In this document: one piece after another, positions 51,728 through 60,988 of the stretch
Layout of the letters: each line of letters starts with the position of its first letter
Numbering within the stretch: position 1 is the stretch's first letter
Assembly: GCA_963377175.1 (NCBI GenBank)
Contig: CAUJNA010001474.1
Location: 1 to 64,000, forward strand
Length of the DNA stretch: 64,000 nt
From: Effrenium voratum
Lineage: Eukaryota; Sar; Dinophyceae; Suessiales; Symbiodiniaceae
Direction: 5' to 3'
Program-made: the position numbers and the translations under genes
The notes under the pieces: model-generated
Told to the model about the DNA's origin: nothing
Databases searched by the model: none
Seen by the model: only the letters and a program-made list of their open reading frames with translations

Positions 51728-51762
51728 ATTAATAGCATTAAGCCAAAGGCTTAATGTTATTA
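51728..51762. terminator. 16-bp hairpin with AAA loop between convergent genes
   Basis: TTAATAGCATTAAGCC (51,728-51,743, read to 51,744) pairs with GGCTTAATGTTATTAA around AAA, with one G-T wobble. The strongest hairpin in the window; it sits between the F-box-like gene and the minus-strand gene ending at 51,765. Confidence 0.6.
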
Positions 51763-51764
51763 AT

Positions 51765-51973
51765 TCAAAATAATGAATAACTACAAATCTGAACCGGTAA
51801 TCTATATATTAATTTGTCACTTTTTACTTTCTCCAGTTTTTCTAATCTTTCACTCATTTGCTTATTGCTTTCAACTGTAATTTAGCAATATTACTTAAAT
51901 CTAATTGTTCTTCATCAATATCATTGATTTTGTCAATACTTGAAGTTTCAACATTACTATTTGAAGTACCCAT
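51765..51973 (-). pseudogene. Myristoylated small protein homologue, frameshifted
   Basis: MGTSNSNVETSSIDKINDID at 51973, then LSNIAKLQLKAIS, where the frame closes. A neighbouring frame continues MSERLEKLEKVKSDKLIYRL and PVQICSYSLF to 51,765. It matches the left protein at 11,402 (LKAIINKLEKVNE, KDKIYYKLPALIY), including MGxSxS at the start, but the terminal hydrophobic segment is shortened. Directly downstream of the fibre gene on the same strand. Confidence 0.5.
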
Positions 51974-51983
51974 TTATATATTA

Positions 51984-54737
51984 TTATTTAGATTTTTCTT
52001 TTTTCAATTCCTTAATTTCTTTTTCAAGTTTATCTATCTTATCGCTCAACTCTAATACTGCCTTATGAACTAGCACTGGTAAAACTAAATAATTCAATCC
52101 TAAATACTCTTTATCTTTGCATACAATATTTTCAAACTCTTTAGGAATTGCTTTTAATACTTCATCTGCGATATATCCTATATGAGTTTTACCACCATCA
52201 TTTCTATCGTGTCTTTTAAACTTCTTCGGTTTAAATTTCTTAATAACATTCATACAATTAGATTTGATATTGTCTATGTCATATTTCAATCGTGAGTCAC
52301 TTGAATCAACAAATGTTCCATTAATCGTCACGGTTGTCGCTGTTAAATCTATATTAGTTCCTGTTGATGGTTCTAGTGTATTACATAGCAATTTCTTCGT
52401 TCCTAAAACTGTTACATTTTCATTAAAAGTCGATGGAGCATTATTTGTAAAACTTTCAGTATTTACTGTTGTTCCGAAAGTTTTATCAATAGACAGTAGC
52501 ACCGACGGCGTACTCGAGCTATCAGCAATTCTAAACGCTGTATTTGATGTTCTGAATATTACATCAATTGTAGATAAACTAGTTCCATCGTAGTAAGTTG
52601 ATATTTCACTCGTACCAAGCTTTAAGTCTGTTCCAGTAGTCATTGAACAATTATTCAAAAATGAAACCGTTGTTAGATTAAATGATTAAATTGTATTAGT
52701 TACCAAATAAGAATTTTGAACTGCTAGATTAGTGTCAACAGTTACTAATGTTCCTCCATTAGGCGCTATATGATTACTTCTTAATGCTCCATCAGTTTTA
52801 ACATAAACATCATCACCAAATAAATTACCCATAAAATCAGCAGCAGCAGTATTAAAAGTCCATCCGCTAGAAATATTAACAGCTCCAACGATGTTAGATT
52901 GAACAGCAGGGTCTCCACAAATGAACCTAATTGAAGAATTAGCATCACTATTCCTCATATCAAAAGATGAAAAAGCACCAACATATCTATATAATTCACA
53001 ATTTGTATCAATTGTTAATTTACCATCAGTATCAATATTAACATTATCACAATTAACAGCAGCATTTGTATAAATATTTCCTAACACATCTATAGGCTTG
53101 CTAAAAACAGTTTTATTCACTAATCCATCACACATCATACATTGATTAGAAGCATTACTAACATCGCCAACACTAATGGCAACAAAATCATCATGAGACA
53201 TATATAAACCTTCTATAGCATCGGGAGTATATCTTCGTATTGAACCATTATTATTAAAAGTCAAATATGAACCATTGTTAAAACTTATTGCTTTGTCAGT
53301 TCCTATAAATTGAACTGCATCAGTAAATCCTGCTTGTCCAGCACAATTTAAAACATAACCATTAACACCGACAGCACCTAAACCAAACCTATCTTTTACC
53401 CACACTCTTCGAACATTAGCATCTCCTATTTGAGTTTCCCATTGACCACCACTTGAACTCATCCACATTCTACCATCTCTGTTAATATTAAATTCACGAT
53501 TGAACATTTGAAATGTCATTTGCAATCCAACATTAGGCGACGATGTAGTACTAAACTTATTACATATTATAGAACCAGTAGTCAACATATTTAAATTACT
53601 GTGTAAAGTTGTATTATCACTAAAATTAATAGCACCTGCTACTGATTGAGCGTTAGTATTAACTTTGTCTAATTTTTGTCCTAATGATGTATCCTGTGAA
53701 TTATTGATAGTAATTATTGAATTAATTGTATTTGTATTTCCTGTTATTAATCCACTTAATCCATCTGATTGTAAAACATATCTAGCATCAGAACCTGCTA
53801 TATCTAAAATAGACGAACACAAAAATAAACCAGATACTTGTAAATTAGATAAATTGTAGTATTATGATTTAATAAAATTTTACCATTTTGAAAAGTTGAA
53901 GAATTATTAATTTCTACATTTCCAAAACCTCTTTGATTTAAAAACATAGTTGCTCCACTTAAATTTCCATAAACAAAACTATCAAAATAATTATTATACA
54001 TTTCAAAGAAATTATTATAATTTCCAAAATTTGCTATTTAAAAGGCGATGTTGTTGTTATATTATGTATTAATGTATTATTTAATATTGATGTATTTAAT
54101 TTATCTGATAATAAATTATTAGTTGTTATTTTATTGTAATATAAATTACTATCAAATGAACCTCCATTCTGTAAATCTAAAATTGCAGTAATATGTGAAT
54201 TTACTGTACTATTTAACCCTGTTATTAAATGTGTATTATGACTAATAGTATTAAAATTAGTTGTCATAGTAGAATTTAAATTATTTATTAAATGTGTATT
54301 ATGACTAATACTATTAAAATTAGTTGTCATAGTAGAATTTAAATTATTTATTAAATGTGTATCATGACTAATTTATTAAAATTAGTTGTCATACTAGAAT
54401 TTAAATTATTTATAAAATGTGTATTATGACTAATATTATTAAAATTTGTGTTTGAAGTTATTGTCAGATTACCTATTAAAAATGTATTTGAACTAATATT
54501 ATTTGATAATACATTAACTTCTGTCTTATTGTATGATTGAGTTATATCATAAAAATTAGCATTTATCTGCTCCTTTGTGTAAGTATCTACTTGGTCTGCT
54601 TTGTTGTTGAGTAAATCAATGATATCTGATTGATTAGCGTATATGTTTCTAATGTTTGTCACCCCGCTTGTAGAATTGGTTTCGCTAATTGTGTGCGCTA
54701 CAACATTTTCAAAGTTTGTTAAATTTGTTGAAGGCAT
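51984..54737 (-). pseudogene. Long fibre protein with S74 chaperone, frameshifted
   Basis: Collinear open segments (54737-54351, 54330-54034, 54001-53804, 53822-52686, 52658-51984) total about 900 codons. N-terminal YTKEQINANFYDITQSYNKT, then shaft repeats MTTNFNTISHNTHLI coded by a 63-nt unit (54,231, 54,294, 54,357, 54,419; the third copy is 62 nt, one source of frameshift). A beta-rich middle follows (GKLTIDTNCELYRYV). The C-terminal SDSRLKYDIDNIKSNCMNVI and HIGYIADEVLKAIP form the peptidase S74 domain, then a coiled coil (LEKEIKELKKEKSK). Homologous in plan to 2,169-4,250. A TCTA box lies at 54,751-54,754 (minus). Confidence 0.8.
54231..54480. repeat. 63-nt tandem repeat in the fibre shaft
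   Basis: Near-identical 63-nt (21-codon) units at 54231, 54294 and 54357, and a fourth, diverging one from 54419. The third has lost one base (CTAATTTATT instead of CTAATAGTATT-type sequence), shifting the frame. Confidence 0.85.
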
Positions 54738-54801
54738 TATATATTAATAGTAGAAAATGATAATATTTATTTATTTTTAATATTATCAGGTTTACTTATT
54801 T

Positions 54802-56193
54802 TTAATCAAGTATCTGCACTCCGGCGTCTCTAATGGATAATATTTGTTCTGATACTAATGTTATGTAAATCGTGTCAGGCATAAAACTTACGTCCATATG
54901 TCCACTAGGTTTGCAACGAATCAGAAGCTGCTGCCCGGCTTTCGTGTTTATTCCAGTATATGAACTATCGGGAACCTTCTCCATATTCATAGCAAAGATG
55001 AACTTGTCGGTTTTATATTGGTTAAATTCAATAGATAAATGATGTTGATGAAATAAAGGTAAATTCAATGCCTTTCTTAAATAATAGAACGCTTGCGTTA
55101 AGCTTTTACAAGGATACTCAGGGAATAGTTTTGAACCTAATTGAAGTTGAATTTCTAAGTCATTGTCAGGGTTATAGTTTCCATGAGTAGAAAAGGTTGT
55201 TCTTGTCGATGGATGGTAAAACCTGTTGTATTCCTTATGAACTTCAGTTGCTCCTCCCGTGGCATCTGCTTTATAGAAGGTGATAAATGTGGCAGTGAGT
55301 TTAGATACAGAACGAACAACAGTAGTGTTAATTGTTGCTTGACCAACAACTGAATTAGACTGACAAATGTAAGTATTATATGTGATAGGTAATTCTTTTC
55401 CATCAAGTAAATGTGAAACGTAGCGATTGTGGAGGCCATTGTCCAAACTTACTACATCGCATTGAAGGAAGCAATTATTAAGTTCGAATTCACCGCTTGT
55501 GCTTTGATGTGTGTTAGGTGCACTCTCACTGGCGGGGAAATCAGTGGAAACATCAGGTGTAACAATACAATCGGTGAAATTACTGACAAGTTCAAGTTCT
55601 AAAACGAGAGGACACGCTTTTAATGGAATATACTTAAACTGATTAAATAAACCAAGCATAGGTTTAAATCCAACAACCATTTCAGACGTAAAGCCCGGGA
55701 TTGTTTCAGCATTATAAGTTTTTCCAATAGTGCCAGTTGTAGGGTCAGCAAAACGGTGTGCCAAATCGTCATCGTATCTATAACCAAAACTTTGCGCGTC
55801 TTCATTGTCCCTTGCTCCTTTTGACATCAAACAACTCATCATATGATGGTTTCTGTTGTAGTAGTCAATGTCTTCAACAAGTTGATTACCAGCAATTAAT
55901 CTTGCCCTTCTGAAAAAGCAGTAAGCAGGAGATAGAGGTCGTAAGCGTTTGTTGTTTGTAGTTTCCTTGATTGAAACATTGAAAAACACCATCACTGATT
56001 GAGGGTCTAACCAACTATTATCTTCAGCATTCAATGCGATTTTCAATACACGATTTCCAGACGAAGGTTTATAAATGTTTGAACCTGACGGGAAGAATGA
56101 AACGCTACGGCGCTCATTGATATAACTTGCACCTTTATTTAATTTGAATGAGAGGTTGTCAATTAGAATATCTTCAGCACTAAAAGTTTCCAT
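54802..56193 (-). CDS. Major capsid protein, double jelly-roll (PLV type), 463 aa
   Basis: Intact. YINERRSVSFFPSGSNIYKP at residues 23-42, then AEDNSWLDPQSVMVFFNV, as in the left MCP. C-terminal block FNQYKTDKFIFAMNMEKVPD, then TGINTKAGQQLLIRC. The two MCPs share the plan and several blocks but are clearly diverged (perhaps 30% identical), so the elements belong to one family but different lineages. A TCTA box lies at 56215-56218 (minus), 22 nt before the start. It forms the capsid shell. Confidence 0.9.
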   Translation of the reverse strand: METFSAEDILIDNLSFKLNKGASYINERRSVSFFPSGSNIYKPSSGNRVLKIALNAEDNSWLDPQSVMVFFNVSIKETTNNKRLRPLSPAYCFFRRARLIAGNQLVEDIDYYNRNHHMMSCLMSKGARDNEDAQSFGYRYDDDLAHRFADPTTGTIGKTYNAETIPGFTSEMVVGFKPMLGLFNQFKYIPLKACPLVLELELVSNFTDCIVTPDVSTDFPASESAPNTHQSTSGEFELNNCFLQCDVVSLDNGLHNRYVSHLLDGKELPITYNTYICQSNSVVGQATINTTVVRSVSKLTATFITFYKADATGGATEVHKEYNRFYHPSTRTTFSTHGNYNPDNDLEIQLQLGSKLFPEYPCKSLTQAFYYLRKALNLPLFHQHHLSIEFNQYKTDKFIFAMNMEKVPDSSYTGINTKAGQQLLIRCKPSGHMDVSFMPDTIYITLVSEQILSIRDAGVQILD

Positions 56194-56224
56194 TACTATA
56201 TATACAATCTAATTTAGAAATAGT

Positions 56225-56449
56225 TTAAACGAAATTAAGTAATTTAGTGTAATCCTTTTGATTAGAATTATTATTTTTAAATATTTTCATTTTCTTTTTC
56301 TTAATCTTATCTTCAACTGGAGTATTGCCTTTTTCTTTCTCCAATACTAATTCTCTAATTTCTTCATATGAACCTTTCTTCTACTTTTTATTTTCATTCT
56401 TAATCATATCATCCGTTGTTTCATTGTCATATTTCTTATGATGTATCAT
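56225..56449 (-). pseudogene. Short Lys/Asn-rich protein before the MCP, with an in-frame TAG
   Basis: MIHHKKYDNETTDDMIKNEN, then at codon 23 TAG (56,381-56,383), then in the same frame KKGSYEEIRELVLEKEKGNT and KDYTKLLNFV to a TAA. Counterpart in position and composition of the left gene at 7,200-7,422. The stop is one step from Gln (CAG) or Lys (AAG). Start overlaps the upstream stop codon. Not in simple ORF lists because of the stop. Confidence 0.5.
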
Positions 56450-56778
56450 TAATAATAATATGAAAATAGTTTTATGTTTTTTCTTTTTACTATTTCATCA
56501 AGGTCTGATTGACTATGATTACACTTGTTTCTGTTGTCATTGATGAGGAAATAACCATTTTGATATTTTGGTACAAACATATTATAAATTGAAATAATCC
56601 AGTTATAATCAATATAGTCAGGTCTAACTCTGACACTCCTAATAATGAAACACCCACACTGACATTTTACATGTGTTCGTTTATTATCTCTATTTACATA
56701 CTTTAATCTGTCTTCAATTGTTAATGGTTTATATGTTGTTTCACTTTCTGTCAAGTTTTCATTTAACTGATTATTCAT
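56449..56778 (-). CDS. CxCGC zinc protein, 109 aa
   Basis: Intact. THVKCQCGCFIIRSVRVRPD and, 40 residues on, NKCNHSQSDLDEIVKRK: the same C-x-C-G-C ... C-x-H-x-Q-x-D-L-D-x-I-V pair as 48,655-48,963. Located between the lipase-like gene and the MCP, the slot of the CxCG gene at 6,745-7,188 in the left element. Probably zinc-binding; function unknown. Confidence 0.65.
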   Translation of the reverse strand: MNNQLNENLTESETTYKPLTIEDRLKYVNRDNKRTHVKCQCGCFIIRSVRVRPDYIDYNWIISIYNMFVPKYQNGYFLINDNRNKCNHSQSDLDEIVKRKNIKLFSYYY

Positions 56779-56821
56779 ATATAATTTATATATACATTTA
56801 TATATTTAAGTACTTATTTAA

Positions 56822-57451
56822 CTACATTATCGCACTTACAGGTTCAACACTTCTTGAAACATCACGCCCCATATCACCGTATCCAGTTATGTAATCGTGG
56901 TTAGTAAATGGATTTAATGAACCAGTATAAACAGTTATAGCACCACGGTCAGCAATGCTAACAGGGTCTAAGATACTTCTAAAATTAATGTAATCATCGG
57001 TAATGTTAGACCTTTGTGATATAAACGGCGCAGCGTAAGTGGTTAAAGTTAATTCTCTTTCAGGATAATCTTTTGTTATTTGAGCCCCTACACTCGAACC
57101 GAGACTATGTGTTATAAGGTGCTTAACTTCATTGTTTTCATCCATTGCTTTTGATGTGTCTTTATATCGTTGTGAATATTTTGTCATTTTAAACGGTAGT
57201 CCAACATCTGCCAGAATGTCATTAACAGCACTTCCAAACGTTCCTTTTCCAAATGTTCCGCTTACATACATTTTATCACCATCAATATAAAAACCTTTTC
57301 CATTGCTATATGCTCTACTCAACTCTTGTGCATCAGTTAAATTTGAATTAGGATAATAACTATTTAATATTTTGTCAGTTTGTTTCATAATGTCAGTTAT
57401 TTTAATTGATTTCTTGCAAGGTTGATAACGTTTAATTTTACCATGCTTCAT
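56822..57451 (-). CDS. Lipase-like alpha/beta hydrolase, 209 aa
   Basis: Intact. HLITHSLGSSVGAQI is the GxSxG-type nucleophile elbow with Thr at the first position. TLTTYAAPFISQRS and RSILDPVSIADRG carry the later conserved Asp, and NHDYITGYG may hold the His. The left homologue has GHSLGSSV. Lacks the extra N-terminal helices of the left protein. Divergent from the penton gene. May act on lipids during entry or release; inferred from fold only. Confidence 0.7.
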   Translation of the reverse strand: MKHGKIKRYQPCKKSIKITDIMKQTDKILNSYYPNSNLTDAQELSRAYSNGKGFYIDGDKMYVSGTFGKGTFGSAVNDILADVGLPFKMTKYSQRYKDTSKAMDENNEVKHLITHSLGSSVGAQITKDYPERELTLTTYAAPFISQRSNITDDYINFRSILDPVSIADRGAITVYTGSLNPFTNHDYITGYGDMGRDVSRSVEPVSAIM

Positions 57452-57557
57452 TTCATAAATAACTTTTTATTATTAATCATATAATTAAAGTTATAAATTA
57501 ATTTCTCAATTAATTAATAATGCTGACATACGACGTAGTCCTAAGCAACAGAATATG

Positions 57558-57589
57558 TTTTAATTAGAAAATTTATTTTCTAATTAAAA
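57558..57589. promoter_or_regulatory. 14-bp perfect inverted repeat carrying TCTA, before the penton gene
   Basis: TTTTAATTAGAAAA (57558-57571) and TTTTCTAATTAAAA (57576-57589) with a 4-nt loop, 6 nt before the ATG at 57596. TCTA at 57579-57582. Mirrors the palindrome at the same divergent locus in the left element, with unrelated flanking bases. Confidence 0.5.
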
Positions 57590-57595
57590 TATATT

Positions 57596-58448
57596 ATGTT
57601 GACATACAAGAAGGTCTATATTGACAGCGCTCATAGAATTAGTGGTACTTCATCAAATTTCAAAGTTGAATTGCCAGAAACATTACAAACAGATAATGGT
57701 GTTCATTGTGAAATTCACGAAGTAACATTGCCTAACTCTTGGTATTCAATTCAGTCAGGATTAAAAAAAATACTATACTTCTATTCTTCTCCACTAGTTC
57801 CAGATGAAGATAACACAAATGTCCATTATTTAGCATTACAGTTAGATGAAGGAGTATATACTGGTACAGAACTGGCGACAGAATTAAAAGCAAAATAAAT
57901 GGTGTCGTAGATAATACTAATTTCTCAAATACTTATGAAGTTACTTACAGTGTAAAAACTAATAAAATACGATTTCTTCAAACTATGCTGATAGACAATT
58001 CGCAGTATTAACAGATGAACAGATGAAAATAATATATGCTGACATTATTTGGGATGGAAGTTTTAATGCTAATAACTTGCAATCTGTTAATGAAGTTTTA
58101 GGAAATTATCAAATGGTAGTTTATCAATATAATAATCCTTATGTTTCTGGGTTTATTAATCTTCAACCTATTAGAAATATTTATATTCATTCTTCTCAAT
58201 TGTCTAATTATAATCAAGAAAATTGTTCTACTGGAGATACAACAGCAGTTAAAAAGGTTCCTGTTACTGCTCCTCATTCTGGTTTGATATTCGACTCAGA
58301 ATTAAACCCTCTCGATTACTTGGATATATCGAATAGAAGTTTTAAACAGTTAGACTTTTGGTTTAGTAATTCAGCAGGTAATGAAATTAATTTAAATGGA
58401 GTGAATGTGTCATTTTCTTTATTAATAATTAAGAGTGATATTATTTAA
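57596..58448 (+). pseudogene. Penton / minor capsid protein, two frameshifts
   Basis: MLTYKKVYIDSAHRISGTSS opens at 57596 and closes at 57896-57898. The next frame reads NGVVDNTNFSNTYEVTYSVK. Near 57,980 a second slip leads to NYADRQFAVLTDEQM and then the long frame to 58,448 with NIYIHSSQLSNYNQ and NEINLNGVNVSFSLLI, the conserved distal block of PLV pentons. Homologous to 4,979-5,830. Both lesions are one- or two-base slips near short A- or T-runs. Confidence 0.75.
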
Positions 58449-58495
58449 ATATATTCTATATAAAGAAATAATACTATTTAACAGATATAAACAGA

Positions 58496-59086
58496 ATGGA
58501 ACAGAATTATATAGAACAAATAACGTCCAAAAATAAGAAAGATTACAACAATAGTAAGATTTATTGCATTAGAAACAACATTAACGATATGATTTATATA
58601 GGAAGCACGACACAGCCTTTAAGTAAAAGAATGGGCGAGCATAGAAACAATATTAACTGCGTAAAATGCAAGAACTACAAATTATATGAAACTATGAGAA
58701 AATTAGGACGAGATATTTTTTATATTGAATTGATAGAAAATTATGAATGTAACAATTTAGAAGAACTACGAAAGCGAGAAGGGAACTTAATACGAGAATA
58801 TAAGGCAGAATTAAATAGCAATGTAGCAGGACGAACAGGGAATGAATGGTATTATGAAAACAAAGACAAGAAGAAAACATATTATGAGACTAACAAGGAC
58901 AAAATCAAACAGTATCAAAAAGAATGGTCAAGTAAAAACAAAGATAAAAGTAAAACATATCGTGAAACAAACCGTGAAGAACTCAGTCAAAAAGCAAGGC
59001 AACGAAGTAAGAAATTGTATGAAAACAACCGAGATAGAAAAAAGGCATATCAAAAAATGTGGCATAACACTTTAAAATTGAAATAA
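58496..59086 (+). CDS. GIY-YIG endonuclease, 196 aa
   Basis: Intact. SKIYCIRNNINDMIYIGSTT is the GIY-YIG pair (here I-Y-C / Y-I-G). Catalytic Arg and Glu are supplied by LSKRMGEHRNN and LRKREGNLIREYKAELN. The C-terminal half repeats KDKxKxYxxxxR-type basic blocks (ENKDKKKTYYETNKDKIKQY), a likely DNA-binding tail. Such nucleases are common in PLVs, virophages and giant viruses as homing-like or replication/repair enzymes. Inserted between penton and zinc-protein genes, which are adjacent in the left element, so it is probably a later arrival. An early-type box lies at 58,460-58,469. Confidence 0.85.
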   Translation: MEQNYIEQITSKNKKDYNNSKIYCIRNNINDMIYIGSTTQPLSKRMGEHRNNINCVKCKNYKLYETMRKLGRDIFYIELIENYECNNLEELRKREGNLIREYKAELNSNVAGRTGNEWYYENKDKKKTYYETNKDKIKQYQKEWSSKNKDKSKTYRETNREELSQKARQRSKKLYENNRDRKKAYQKMWHNTLKLK

Positions 59087-59117
59087 TATATATAGATTTT
59101 CCATATGGAAGTATTAT

Positions 59118-59567
59118 ATGTCAAGTATTGAGGTAGTAGATGTTAATAATGAAACTAAAACAGAAGAAGCACCTGTTAATAATGAAGTCGTTGAACAAAA
59201 TGAAACAGTTAATGAACCAACGCCAGAAGAAGTTATTCCTGAACCAAAAGCGAAAGCAAAAGCATTACCAAGAACTAAGAAAGAAGTTGAATTAGTAGAA
59301 TGTGAACAATGCTCTAAACAGATGACATTGAAAACTTTGAGACACTCACATCCTAAAAATTGTAAAGGGGCACCTACTGAATTATTACCAGTTAATCCAC
59401 AAAAGAATAATAGAAAAATCCAACCAGAAGTAAAAGAAGAAATTAAGAATGAGATTAAACAAGAAGTTATTAAAGAAACCATTAAGAAACCCACAGCGAC
59501 AGAACTATTAACCCAACATTATGAAGAACTGAAACAAAAGAAAAACAAGATAAATCAGATTAAATAA
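59118..59567 (+). CDS. Single zinc-finger protein, 149 aa
   Basis: Acidic N-terminus, then VECEQCSKQMTLKTLRHSH with a following C, a Lys-rich linker, and a C-terminal helix TELLTQHYEELKQKKNK. Homologue of 4,286-4,864. Upstream has TAGATTTTCCATATGG rather than TCTA, as the left gene also lacks TCTA. Possibly a structural or DNA-binding accessory protein. Confidence 0.7.
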   Translation: MSSIEVVDVNNETKTEEAPVNNEVVEQNETVNEPTPEEVIPEPKAKAKALPRTKKEVELVECEQCSKQMTLKTLRHSHPKNCKGAPTELLPVNPQKNNRKIQPEVKEEIKNEIKQEVIKETIKKPTATELLTQHYEELKQKKNKINQIK

Positions 59568-59600
59568 GTAAATTAACTTTATCAATGTTTTAAATAATAA

Positions 59601-59604
59601 TCTA
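59601..59604 (+). promoter_or_regulatory. TCTA late-type box within a small palindrome
   Basis: ATAATAATCTAATTATTAT: an 8-bp stem with CTA in the loop, 26 nt before the ATG at 59630. Confidence 0.4.
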
Positions 59605-59629
59605 ATTATTATATATAACAATTACGCTT

Positions 59630-59956
59630 ATGAGAAGTCATAGAAATGTCGAATTTAAAAGGGCTCCACAAGTAGAACGTTCCTACGACTCAAATGATTT
59701 GTGGGGCGCTGCTTCAAGAAAGAAGTATTTTAAACAATTAAAAGAAACAATGGGTGCGAAACAAGCACAAGGAGCATTACTAAAGTATAGAAATGATTTA
59801 GCTGAAAGCAACAGAACCGAAAGTTATAGAAAGGAGTTAGACAAGATAAGACGAGAGTTGGACAACACACGCTCACCAGATGGAATACAGACAACAGAAC
59901 AACTCACAGCAAGAAAGAAACATTTAGAAGAAATGATTAAGAATATTTCGGATTAA
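59630..59956 (+). CDS. Small basic helical PLV protein, 108 aa
   Basis: Intact. MRSHRNVEFKRAPQVERSYD, then a Lys/Glu-rich helical region SYRKELDKIRRELDNTRSPD. Occupies the same place, just before the RPSYDEL gene, as the duplicated left gene at 9,054-9,517. The shared parts are mostly composition and a short S-[PY]-F/Y-D region, so homology is tentative. Function unknown. Confidence 0.6.
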   Translation: MRSHRNVEFKRAPQVERSYDSNDLWGAASRKKYFKQLKETMGAKQAQGALLKYRNDLAESNRTESYRKELDKIRRELDNTRSPDGIQTTEQLTARKKHLEEMIKNISD

Positions 59957-59974
59957 TTTATTTTCTAAATTAAT
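59952..59974. promoter_or_regulatory. 9-bp inverted repeat around TCTA
   Basis: ATTAATTTA-TTTTC-TAAATTAAT, with TCTA at 59964-59967, 16 nt before the ATG at 59984. Confidence 0.4.
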
Positions 59975-59983
59975 TAATATAAT

Positions 59984-60558
59984 ATGATTAAATCAATAAA
60001 TAGACTGAATACAACCAAACCACATGCCATAGGATCATTAAAATCACAGCTACACCTAAGACCTTCTTATGATGAATTGTTAAAAGAAACATTAGTAGAA
60101 GATGAGAATAGACCATCGATTCAAGATGAAATAGATAGAAAGGCGACGAGATACAGATTAAACCAATATGGAAGTCAGTGGGACAACAAGGACAGCTTAG
60201 GAGTGTTAAATCAGGAAACGATGAAAAGAAAGGAGGAATTAAGAAAAGCAGAGACAACAGCATCGTCTTCTAGAATAACCAGCCGGTCTTCTTCAAAGTC
60301 CGCTTTCTCCACACCAGACAGTCCACTGACAGAATATGAAGAGAATGAAAATGATATACAAGCAACATTTGAAGAACAAGATAGACAAGTCAGAGAAAAA
60401 AGGGGAAAAACTCAGTCCAAGCATACACGAAGATTTGAATAAAGCATCGTCAAGTTCAATACCTGAAGGGGTAGTAGTTCATTCAATGACATCAGATGAC
60501 GAACTGCCACCTTTACAACCCATAAAGGAATCAGCAACAGCGAAAAAGGGTAAAGACA

Positions 60559-60590
<32 letters not shown>

Positions 60591-60968
60591 AAACAAACAA
60601 CAATTTCTACCACCGAAATAATGGAAATGCACGAAAAAGCGAACGAGATGGAATTACAAAATGTAGAAAACGAAGAAGTGGATGATGAACAAATTTTCAA
60701 AGAATATTTAGAAACCATAAAGTGGATGTGGCCGGTGTATCTTTCGAAAAATCCAGGAACTATGATGGATAATATAATTTCAAAACTACATCAATTCAAT
60801 GTAATAAATGCTGATAAATACGATGAGTTCAAAGAAATATTAGATGAATATAACAATGCAAGCACAACAGAAAGAAAAGGAATTCGTACTCGGTTAGAAA
60901 CATATTACAAGGACAACGTTTATAACAAGTACTTCAAACAGAAACCAAGTTCATCAACTCAACAATAA
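59984..60968 (+). pseudogene. RPSYDEL protein, ~327 aa, one-base frameshift
   Basis: LHLRPSYDELLKETLVEDEN near the N-terminus, a helical third, then Ser/Thr/Glu-rich disorder. At about 60,395-60,408 (GAAAAAAGGGGAAAAACTC) the frame slips, and the next frame continues SPSIHEDLNKASSSSIPEGV, a poly-Asp run (GATn, 60,560-60,590) and a helical C-terminus with TIKWMWPVYLSKNPG. Joined length equals the intact left protein at 9,564-10,562 (332 aa), which has the same plan. Probably a virion or assembly protein. Confidence 0.6.
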
Positions 60969-60988
60969 AAAATCTATAATATTGAAAT

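Noticed and set aside
57521..57545. GACGTAGTCC in the penton/lipase gap as a copy of the 36-bp repeat
   Set aside because: Only ten bases agree; no extended similarity.
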